In this document: positions 7,717 to 12,341 of the stretch, in pieces | How the letters are laid out: the number at the start of each line of letters is the position of its first letter | Position numbering within the stretch: position 1 is the stretch's first letter | Program-made: the position numbers and the translations under genes | DNA from: Vulcanimicrobiota bacterium | GTDB lineage: Bacteria; Vulcanimicrobiota; Vulcanimicrobiia; Vulcanimicrobiales; Vulcanimicrobiaceae | NCBI GenBank assembly: GCA_014305015.1 | Contig: JACRUB010000185.1 | Location: 1-12,341 of the forward strand | DNA: 12,341 nt | Direction of reading: 5' to 3' | Notes under the pieces: generated by a model | Told to the model about the DNA's origin: nothing | The model's database searches: none | The model's input: the letters and a program-made list of their open reading frames with translations, nothing else

Positions 7717-7788
7717 GGGCCTGTAGCTCAGCGGTAGAGCGGCCGGCTCATAACTGGTTGCGCGCAGGTTCGAATCCTGCCGGGCCCA
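7717..7788 (+). tRNA. tRNA-Met (CAT), probably elongator
   Basis: The fold is complete: acceptor GGGCCTG with CGGGCCC (one G-U), D arm GCTC/GAGC, anticodon arm GCCGG/CTGGT around loop CTCATAA, a 5-nt variable region, and T arm GCAGG/CCTGC with loop TTCGAAT. Anticodon is CAT. Base 1 pairs with base 72 and the anticodon stem lacks the three G-C pairs of initiators, so it is not tRNA-fMet. The loop also occurs in tRNA-Ile2 (lysidine-modified CAT), which cannot be excluded. The anticodon stem has two G-U pairs. CCA is not encoded. It begins 5 nt after the amidase stop and probably shares the transcript of the upstream operon; six T residues follow directly. Confidence 0.93.
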
Positions 7789-7810
7789 TTTTTTCCGCGC
7801 GCGCACCATA

Positions 7811-7828
7811 CCCCGTTTCCGAACGGGG
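7811..7828. repeat. Perfect 7-bp inverted repeat between the tRNA genes
   Basis: CCCCGTT and AACGGGG flank the loop TCCG. The hairpin is strong but no T tract follows it, so it is not a normal intrinsic terminator. It lies 20 nt upstream of the -35 box of the tRNA-Glu promoter. It could protect the 3' end of the upstream transcript. Confidence 0.5.
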
Positions 7829-7847
7829 GTCAAACCTGGAGAAGTGG

Positions 7848-7876
7848 TTGACTCGCCGCTCAATCCTGTCTTAAAT
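7848..7876 (+). promoter_or_regulatory. Sigma-70-type promoter for tRNA-Glu
   Basis: TTGACT (7848-7853) and TTAAAT (7871-7876) are separated by exactly 17 nt. The -35 box matches five of six consensus bases and the -10 box four of six. It lies about 80 nt before tRNA-Glu in an otherwise gene-free spacer. The predicted leader contains a hairpin CCGCC/GGCGG (7901-7905 with 7912-7916). Confidence 0.55.
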
Positions 7877-7958
7877 TAGCTACTCCGGCTTCTCACCAGG
7901 CCGCCTAAGCGGGCGGTGCGAATGGAGGGGCTGCACGCGCGAGTCCCGCGCGATTCGT

Positions 7959-8033
7959 GGCGCCATAGTCTATCGGTTAGGACGTCGCCCTTTCACGGCG
8001 AAGAGACGAGTTCGATTCTCGTTGGCGCTACCA
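7959..8033 (+). tRNA. tRNA-Glu (TTC), CCA encoded
   Basis: Acceptor GGCGCCA pairs with TGGCGCT (one G-U), the D arm is GTCT/GGAC with loop ATCGGTTA, the anticodon arm is TCGCC/GGCGA with loop CTTTCAC, and the T arm is ACGAG/CTCGT with loop TTCGATT. Anticodon TTC reads GAA/GAG (Glu). The CCA end is present in the gene at 8031-8033, unlike the tRNA-Met upstream. A terminator follows 8 nt later, so the tRNA is a single-gene unit. Confidence 0.96.
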
Positions 8034-8040
8034 ATTCTGC

Positions 8041-8063
8041 CCCGCTCTTGCGGGACTTTTTTT
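8041..8063 (+). terminator. Intrinsic terminator after tRNA-Glu
   Basis: The stem CCCGC (8041-8045) and GCGGG (8050-8054) closes the tetraloop TCTT, then AC and seven T residues (8057-8063). It serves the plus strand only; the minus strand has no T tract after the hairpin. It separates the tRNA from the convergent gene ending at 8070. Confidence 0.88.
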
Positions 8064-8069
8064 CGTCGG

Positions 8070-8561
8070 TTACGGGACCTTAAGGGACGATGTTTCTTCC
8101 CCTCGGGAGGGCGGGGTTCGAAGTAATCTGCGAGCGCGTTCGACGAGTACGCAACAAGCAACGTGCCACAGGCTGCGGCGTTGCGTCAACCCTCGTCCAC
8201 TGGCGGGGATTGAGACCAAAATATGGACGCCCTGATCTGTGCGCTCGACCGACAATGGGACGTCACACTTATCCGAGAGCGCAAGTCGCAATTCGTGCAG
8301 ACTCTCGTCCGTGCTTGGGGCCTTCTGCAAGTAAAAGTGGACGATCCACCCCGTCGCAGTTGCCTCGAGTTCGATTGTTGTGGCCTGAGGATCGCGCGAT
8401 ATGATCGTTTGAAGAATTTCACCGATCAACATTTCCGCGGCAAATCGTTCTTCATCGTTTCGAGCCTGACGCCCGATTTCGCGCGCAACGGCCTGTCGGG
8501 CATCCACAACTTCGGCAGGCGTACCGGTGTCGATTGCCCAGCAGTTGCGCCGCCTAGTCAT
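8070..8561 (-). CDS. Degenerate GHKL/RsbW-like ATPase-fold protein
   Basis: The product is 163 aa from ATG 8561 (MTRRRNCWAIDTG); a GTG at 8582 would add seven residues. Residues 8-125 follow the layout of anti-sigma/serine-kinase GHKL proteins: a strand (WAIDTGTPAEVVDARQAV), a helix (EERFAAEMLIGEILQTII), then TTIELEATATGWIVHFYL and GVHILVSIP. In that family the helix carries an E-L-V-x-N box whose Asn binds Mg-ATP, and a later DxGxG motif binds adenine. Here the box reads GEILQTII with Thr where Asn belongs, and no DxGxG is seen. If related, it probably does not hydrolyse ATP and may act only as a binding partner in stress or sigma regulation. A basic tail of about 40 residues follows. It is unlinked to a visible partner-switch gene. 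Family membership is an inference from pattern and only moderately likely. Confidence 0.6.
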   Translation of the reverse strand: MTRRRNCWAIDTGTPAEVVDARQAVAREIGRQARNDEERFAAEMLIGEILQTIISRDPQATTIELEATATGWIVHFYLQKAPSTDESLHELRLALSDKCDVPLSVERTDQGVHILVSIPASGRGLTQRRSLWHVACCVLVERARRLLRTPPSRGEETSSLKVP

Positions 8562-8606
8562 TATCAGCCATCGGAGTACCACCGCGCTTCGCTCTAGTCT
8601 TCACCC

Positions 8607-8629
8607 TTGGGTATCGGCCTGGAACCCAA
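8607..8629. repeat. Inverted repeat TTGGGT/ACCCAA upstream of the GHKL-like gene
   Basis: Two 6-bp arms are separated by 11 nt, 46 nt before the ATG at 8561 of the minus-strand gene. It could be an operator or a leader hairpin. No consensus promoter is convincing nearby. Confidence 0.35.
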
Positions 8630-8648
8630 ATATTTCAAGGCCTGTAAT

Positions 8649-8676
8649 TAAAGCAAGCGTGCGTAGGCCTGCTTTA
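8649..8676. repeat. Perfect 7-bp inverted repeat TAAAGCA/TGCTTTA
   Basis: The arms at 8649-8655 and 8670-8676 are perfect complements around a 14-nt spacer. It lies 31 nt beyond the stop of the LD-carboxypeptidase (minus strand) and before the GHKL-like gene. No U run follows on the minus strand, so a protein-binding site or weak 3' hairpin is more likely than an intrinsic terminator. Confidence 0.45.
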
Positions 8677-8706
8677 CTGCGCGACATCTGCACAGTTGCG
8701 CGCTCC

Positions 8707-9708
8707 TTAGATGACGGCCGCCTCTGAAATCGTAAGGCTTCCCGCGGTTGCATCGAGCACGGCATCGAGGCCGAGGGGAAGCACCCACTGATTTAGGATG
8801 TGGCCGAATTGCATTCCGCGTACGGCAGGTCGGCCCGCGACCGCAAGACGGTCGCGCAATGTTTCTACAAGCTCGTCCGTTGGGCCGTCACCGACTTTGC
8901 GGTCCGGTTCGGTAACCGCGCCGACCGCGATGCCGGCGGCTCTTTGCAAATCGCCCGACAGCAAAAGCGTCGTGAGCAGCTGATCGATGCGATAGGGTTC
9001 TTCATGCACGTCTTCGAGTAAGAGAATGTTCCCCGCGGATGGCACTGCAAACGGCGTGCCTGTGAGCGCAGAAACGAGCGTGAGATTTCCGCCGACAAGT
9101 TTTCCTTGCGCTCGCCCCGGGATGATTGAAACCGTTGAAGTGTTCTTTAAGACGCCGATCGGATTGCCGGACATCGTAGCGGCTTGAATTTCTTGCACGA
9201 CCGTTGGGGTGTACGTCGAGAGCGCTGCAACCGGTCCATGAAAAGTAACGAGTCCGGTCCGCGACGTGATCGCGTTTAAGAGTGCCGTTAGGTCGGAAAA
9301 GCCGAAAACAACTTTCGGATCATGCGCGAACGCCCGGTAGTCGATTGCCTCGAGAATCCGCATGGTCCCATAGCCGCCACGCAGCGCGAAGATGCCGCGA
9401 ATTTTCGGATCGCGTGCGAACGTGTTGATGTCCTCGGCGCGCGCGGCATCCGTCCCGCCAAGGTGCCCGTTCCATTTGTCCATCGCGTGTTTGCCTACGA
9501 CCGGAACCAGGCCCAAGAGTTTGATCTGCTCGATGCCTGTTTGGAGCTCGGCCTGCGTCTGCATCGGGCCGGCAGGGGAGACTAGACCCACCAAGTCGCC
9601 GGTGCGAAGCCGCGGCGCCTTGAGCGTTTCGCTTGCCCTTGCGCGCAGGGGCAGAATTGCGGGTGCGGTTAGCGCGAGCGTGGCTTTCAGAAAATGGGAG
9701 CGCCTCAC
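8707..9708 (-). CDS. LD-carboxypeptidase, family S66, Tat-exported
   Basis: S66 peptidases cut the bond between the L- and D-residue of murein tetrapeptides during peptidoglycan recycling; some relatives act on microcin-type peptides. Motifs numbered from GTG 9708: GDLVGLVSPAG, RGGYG, VFGFSDLTAL with the nucleophile Ser138, LLEDVHEEPYRIDQLL with Glu232, and FGHILNQWVLPLG with His303. The Ser-Glu-His set is complete. The N-terminus MRRSHFLKATLALTAPAIL carries a twin-arginine motif and a hydrophobic stretch ending ARAS, so export by Tat is likely; the enzyme I recall from E. coli is cytoplasmic, so this location is unusual. An upstream ATG at 9765 would overlap the mannosyltransferase and bury the signal. 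From 9708 the gene starts 16 nt after that gene's stop and is 333 aa long. Substrate specificity is inferred. Confidence 0.9.
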   Translation of the reverse strand: MRRSHFLKATLALTAPAILPLRARASETLKAPRLRTGDLVGLVSPAGPMQTQAELQTGIEQIKLLGLVPVVGKHAMDKWNGHLGGTDAARAEDINTFARDPKIRGIFALRGGYGTMRILEAIDYRAFAHDPKVVFGFSDLTALLNAITSRTGLVTFHGPVAALSTYTPTVVQEIQAATMSGNPIGVLKNTSTVSIIPGRAQGKLVGGNLTLVSALTGTPFAVPSAGNILLLEDVHEEPYRIDQLLTTLLLSGDLQRAAGIAVGAVTEPDRKVGDGPTDELVETLRDRLAVAGRPAVRGMQFGHILNQWVLPLGLDAVLDATAGSLTISEAAVI

Positions 9709-9724
9709 GCCCGATACTTCGGCC

Positions 9725-11224
9725 CTAGATCCAAGAATCCAGCCACAGCCGGCTATGCCACGCATCGTATGGAATCGTAATCCCCGCTAGTTCCGGATAA
9801 AAATACACAAACGCGCCGAGCGCAACCGCGAAGTAGAATGCAACGAGGGCGCGTCCAAACCATTGGTTTCCGGTGTTCGTGCTGATCCGTAGCACGCGTT
9901 GCATGACGATCGCAATGCACAGGCACGTAATCGGAATGTCGACATAAAAGTGGTAGGCAAATGCGAGGCGCGGAGAACGCGCCCACGGCAGCCACTGAAG
10001 AAGATAGGTGAGAATCAACAGCGCGTAGCCGCGGTTGCGTTCCTTGTAGGCTAAGAACCCGACGTAGATCACGCACAACAGTCCCGGCCACAGGATGAAC
10101 GGATTTGGCAGGGAGTAGATCATGGCCGCGGTGGCTACCGCACCATGCGCGCCGTGGCCATAATTCGCGTAATAGAGAATCGGACGTAGATCCAATGGCC
10201 ACTGCCACCACTGCGATGAGTAGGGATGCGTGGCGACGAGATGTGCATGGTAGTTGTACATTCCAACTTGAATTTGCACGATGTCGCTAAGCGTGTAAGC
10301 GCGAGGCGGCGCTCCTTGCGTGTCGGAGAGCCCAATGAATTGGGGCGCATACGAGGCGCCGTAGATAAGGCCTAGGACGAATGCCACTGTTGCGATGAGC
10401 GTATCGAGTTCGAATTTCCGGCGGTCGCGATGCCGGACGAGCGATGCCGCCACCACGATGGTAACCACGCCGAAAGACATCACGCCGTACCACTTGCTCG
10501 TCACCAAACAGGAGATCGAAAGCGCAAAGAGCGTTAACCACAGATACGGTACGGAGAACCGTCGCGAACCGGTGAAGATGCGATACGCGAGATACAATCC
10601 GGCGGCGGCCCACAGCGCGACCAACACCTTCGCGGAAGTAATTTCCGGTCCGAAGCGCAGCAGCGCGAATATTGCGCCGAATGCGAGAGCCGCCCCGGCC
10701 GCAATCCAACGCGCTTGCACGCGGCGCGGTTCCGTTATTGTGTCTTGAGCTTCCGAAGATGCCTTCCAATACCGGTAGAACGTGTAGATGGTCGCGAGTG
10801 AAAAAAATCCCACGAAGCTTTCCGGCGTTGCAATCCGCGATTGCACGAAGTGCATGCCATCCAGCGACAAGAGTGCGGCGGCGTAGGCACTGAAGAGCGT
10901 GGATCCGGTGATTCTTTTTGCAAGCACATAAAGCATCCCCACCATGAGTGCTCCGAAGACGACGTCGAGAAAGCGCCATCCGGCCGACGTGTCGCCGCCG
11001 TGGAGTCCGCCGAAGAGCATCGTTGAGGCGGTAATGAGAAGTTTTGTCAGCGGCGGATGCGTGAACTCATAGATGTACCGGCGCTGTAGATACTCTTCAG
11101 CGGCGCGCGCAAAATAAATCTCATCGAAGATCTTCTCGGGTGGAAACCAATAGCGAACGTAGAGCAGCACGAACGATGCAATCGTCAGCCCCGCCGCGGT
11201 CAGATGATCGAGCGGCCACCGCAT
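9725..11224 (-). CDS. PMT-family protein O-mannosyltransferase (GT39)
   Basis: This membrane enzyme transfers mannose from a polyprenyl-phosphate carrier to Ser/Thr of exported proteins. Family marks: an early membrane helix, then FDEIYFARAAEEY with the catalytic-type Asp34-Glu35 (numbered from ATG 11224), YEFTHPPLTKLLI, LLSLDGMHFVQSRIAT, and the C-terminal part RLAFAYHFYVDIP and WLDSWI as in the PMT four-helix C-terminal domain. About eleven to twelve hydrophobic segments are visible over 499 aa. I choose ATG 11224 (MRWPLDHLT) because it is 16 nt after the small membrane protein's stop; the frame is open to 11317, but that part is basic, proline-rich and overlaps the upstream gene. It lies downstream of an ECF sigma factor, so mannosylation may be part of an envelope-stress regulon. 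Function is confident at family level. Confidence 0.9.
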   Translation of the reverse strand: MRWPLDHLTAAGLTIASFVLLYVRYWFPPEKIFDEIYFARAAEEYLQRRYIYEFTHPPLTKLLITASTMLFGGLHGGDTSAGWRFLDVVFGALMVGMLYVLAKRITGSTLFSAYAAALLSLDGMHFVQSRIATPESFVGFFSLATIYTFYRYWKASSEAQDTITEPRRVQARWIAAGAALAFGAIFALLRFGPEITSAKVLVALWAAAGLYLAYRIFTGSRRFSVPYLWLTLFALSISCLVTSKWYGVMSFGVVTIVVAASLVRHRDRRKFELDTLIATVAFVLGLIYGASYAPQFIGLSDTQGAPPRAYTLSDIVQIQVGMYNYHAHLVATHPYSSQWWQWPLDLRPILYYANYGHGAHGAVATAAMIYSLPNPFILWPGLLCVIYVGFLAYKERNRGYALLILTYLLQWLPWARSPRLAFAYHFYVDIPITCLCIAIVMQRVLRISTNTGNQWFGRALVAFYFAVALGAFVYFYPELAGITIPYDAWHSRLWLDSWI

Positions 11225-11240
11225 GGAGAATCGCACGCGG

Positions 11241-11441
11241 TTACGTAATCGTCGGTTGCGGAGCGGGTATGGAGGCTGGGGCCGGCTGATGGGTTTGGCT
11301 CGCAGGCGCGAAAGCAAAGATCAGAAGCGCGGCGATCGCTATTCCAAGAGTCGACCATTTTGTAAAGCGGCCGCGTTGGCGCTTCCGCGCTCGTGCGCGG
11401 ATTGCTCCAAGACAAACCGGCGGCACAATCTCAAACTGCAT
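11241..11441 (-). CDS. Small single-pass membrane protein, candidate anti-sigma factor
   Basis: The 66-aa protein starts at ATG 11441, inside the last codons of the sigma gene (11-nt overlap), so translation is coupled. Residues 1-28 are basic (GAIRARARKRQRGRF) and should remain in the cytoplasm. A membrane helix covers about residues 29-46 (WSTLGIAIAALLIFAFAP). The outside tail of about 20 residues is Pro/Ala-rich (HQPAPASIPAPQP). I do not recognise a family: there is no zinc-binding HxxxCxxC motif and no RskA/DUF domain. Location directly behind an ECF sigma gene, topology and coupled translation are what one expects of a membrane anti-sigma factor, but at this size it would be a minimal one. 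It could instead be an assembly partner of the downstream mannosyltransferase, 16 nt away. Real-gene confidence is good, role is inferred. Confidence 0.72.
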   Translation of the reverse strand: MQFEIVPPVCLGAIRARARKRQRGRFTKWSTLGIAIAALLIFAFAPASQTHQPAPASIPAPQPTIT

Positions 11442-11940
11442 TGCCGAGCTCCATTTTCAGGCTGGTGCGCAGCGCACGTTTTGCGCGCATAATGTGAAAG
11501 CGCACGGAGCTATCCGGAATGTGCAAAACTTGCGCGATTTGGCGGCTGTTCAGATCTGCATAGAAATGCAAAACGACGGCGGCGCGCTGCATGGACGGTA
11601 AATGCGAGAGTGCCGCTTGTACGTCGAGTCTTGCAATCTGCTCAGCGATGTCTGGGCTCTCGGAGGGGTACGGCGCGATCTCAATCCCGCGCTTGCGCGA
11701 GAGTCTCAGAGACTCGCGCATGACGATGCGAAAAAACCAAACCTTGAATGCGGCGCTAGACCGCAAGCGGCGGATAGTGCAAAAAAGGATTGCGCAGGCT
11801 TCTTGCGCCGCATCTTCGGCGAGCGCACGATCTCCGCAAACGGACAAGGCGATCCGGAACGCATCGGGCCACGCCGCTTCGATGAGGTCTTCTATGGCAT
11901 GCGGGCCCCCGCGCTGCGCCGCTTCGACGAGATGCATCAT
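11431..11940 (-). CDS. ECF-type RNA polymerase sigma factor
   Basis: The protein directs RNA polymerase to an alternative promoter set. Region 2 spans about residues 15-85: FRIALSVCGDRALAEDAAQE is the helix that binds core polymerase, and FKVWFFRIVMRESLRLSRKR matches the -10 reading part. Region 4 spans about 112-163: LPSMQRAAVVLHFYADLNSR, then a helix-turn-helix QIAQVLHIPDSSVRFHIMRA. There are no regions 1 or 3, so it is an ECF (group 4) factor. Start ATG 11940 (or 11937, MHLVEAAQRG) follows AAGGG by 2 or 5 nt, giving about 169 aa, normal for the class; the frame runs on to 12069 without sigma features. No consensus promoter motif is visible upstream on this strand. It leads the sigma, membrane protein, mannosyltransferase, LD-carboxypeptidase unit, so it probably responds to envelope conditions and may drive its own operon. 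Confidence 0.92.
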   Translation of the reverse strand: MMHLVEAAQRGGPHAIEDLIEAAWPDAFRIALSVCGDRALAEDAAQEACAILFCTIRRLRSSAAFKVWFFRIVMRESLRLSRKRGIEIAPYPSESPDIAEQIARLDVQAALSHLPSMQRAAVVLHFYADLNSRQIAQVLHIPDSSVRFHIMRAKRALRTSLKMELGNAV

Positions 11941-11994
11941 CACCCTTAATAGAGGCCAAGAAGTCGGCGCCGTGTTGGTGAATTCCCTTTTTTT

Positions 11995-12012
11995 GTGCGG
12001 ATCGTGCGGATA
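11995..12012. repeat. Tandem 9-bp repeat in the sigma/DUF885 intergenic region
   Basis: GTGCGGATC is followed directly by GTGCGGATA. It lies about 55 nt before the sigma start on the minus strand and next to a run of T residues. A regulator binding site is possible; chance cannot be excluded. Confidence 0.35.
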
Positions 12013-12052
12013 CAGGCGCTGGTGCACGGCCCAGCCGCCGATCCTCGCCAAG

Positions 12053-12083
12053 TTGATCCGCCAAGGCAAGCAGCAACTTTAAT
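12053..12083 (+). promoter_or_regulatory. Weak promoter candidate for the DUF885-like gene
   Basis: TTGATC (12053-12058) and TTTAAT (12078-12083) are good hexamers but the spacer is 19 nt, longer than ideal. A hairpin GCCTG/CAGGC (12091-12103) would be at or near the start of the leader, followed by the ribosome binding site. Confidence 0.3.
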
Positions 12084-12135
12084 GGATGCTGCCTGTCGCA
12101 GGCGTCTTCGAGCAGTGCGAAAAATCTCCAACCTC

Positions 12136-12142
12136 GGAGGGG
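12136..12142 (+). promoter_or_regulatory. Ribosome binding site of the DUF885-like gene
   Basis: GGAGGGG ends 9 nt before GTG 12152 and is the strongest Shine-Dalgarno sequence in the window. It supports GTG 12152 as the start; GTG 12161 is too far away. Confidence 0.75.
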
Positions 12143-12151
12143 CATTTTATC

Positions 12152-12341
12152 GTGCGCTATGTGATTGCGTTGTTTGTTTTTTCTCTGCTGGCCGCAGCGC
12201 CGGCGGGGGCGTCCCCGCGAAGCTCGGTGCATGACCGGCTGACGAAGCTCGCTCAGGACATTATCTATACGTCTGCCGCCCACGATCCCATGACCGCAAC
12301 CAACCTTGGGATTGCGGGCCATGACGCGGAATTGGCGATTC
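12152..12341 (+). CDS. Secreted DUF885-like protein, 5' end (runs off window)
   Basis: Only the first 63 residues are present. The N-terminus MRYVIALFVFSLLAAAPAGA is a typical Sec signal peptide with cleavage likely after AGA. The mature part contains HDPMTATNLGIAGHDAEL. From memory this matches the start of DUF885 proteins, large secreted or lipoprotein-like enzymes with a metal-binding HExxH region, which often begin with a D-P-x-x-A-T-x-L-G-I motif. The diagnostic region lies outside the window. The start is supported by GGAGG. It is transcribed divergently from the sigma operon and shares about 210 nt of upstream DNA with it. Family call is moderate; function is unknown. Confidence 0.65.
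   Translation, partial: MRYVIALFVFSLLAAAPAGASPRSSVHDRLTKLAQDIIYTSAAHDPMTATNLGIAGHDAELAI

Noticed and set aside
7811..7828. Hairpin as terminator of the upstream operon
   Set aside because: The stem is strong but no T tract follows; listed only as an inverted repeat.
10287..10979. Minus-strand open frame of 230 codons inside the mannosyltransferase
   Set aside because: Out of frame on the same strand as the real gene; Arg/His-rich shadow of a GC-rich coding region.
11756..12322. Minus-strand open frame of 188 codons across the sigma start
   Set aside because: It crosses the spacer and overlaps the sigma gene in another frame with no family features; sigma motifs in the other frame are clear.

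Overview
The window is about 12.3 kb of a moderately GC-rich bacterial chromosome with tight gene packing, short overlaps and little non-coding DNA. Many starts lack a clear Shine-Dalgarno sequence, and several genes are joined by stop/start overlaps. No transposon, phage gene or CRISPR array is visible. Gene content and style (Tat-exported amidase, PMT-type glycosyltransferase behind an ECF sigma factor, GTG starts) suggest a poorly cultured phylum such as Eremiobacterota/WPS-2 or another environmental lineage. That placement is a guess from recall, not a measurement.

Left part (1-2120, + strand): the 3' end of a cache-domain membrane sensor that lacks a methyl-accepting signalling tip; a 71-aa DUF3343-like protein; and a DDAH/arginine-deiminase-superfamily hydrolase. 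The conserved N-terminus of the hydrolase extends upstream of its first ATG to an apparent AUA codon overlapping the previous stop. It converges on a minus-strand biotin ligase (birA without HTH, 2117-2893), and the two stop codons share bases.

Central operon (2960-7788, + strand): GT-B glycosyltransferase, nucleoside diphosphate kinase, enolase, a short Tat-signal protein and an amidase, with gaps of 21, -1, -1 and -4 nt. A tRNA-Met(CAT) follows 5 nt after the amidase stop. The Tat-signal protein looks like the detached N-terminal region of the amidase. A separate promoter, leader and tRNA-Glu(TTC) follow, closed by a clear intrinsic terminator.

Right part (minus strand, read from 11940 down to 8070): ECF sigma factor, overlapping 66-aa single-pass membrane protein (candidate anti-sigma), PMT-family protein O-mannosyltransferase and a Tat-exported LD-carboxypeptidase, all closely spaced and probably one cell-envelope operon. 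After a 145-nt gap with inverted repeats comes a small GHKL/RsbW-like protein without the usual ATP-binding asparagine. Divergent from the sigma gene, the start of a secreted DUF885-like protein runs off the right edge.

There is no obvious new defence or mobile system. The most unusual items are the AUA-start hydrolase, the split Tat-amidase, the minimal sigma-linked membrane protein and the degenerate GHKL protein.
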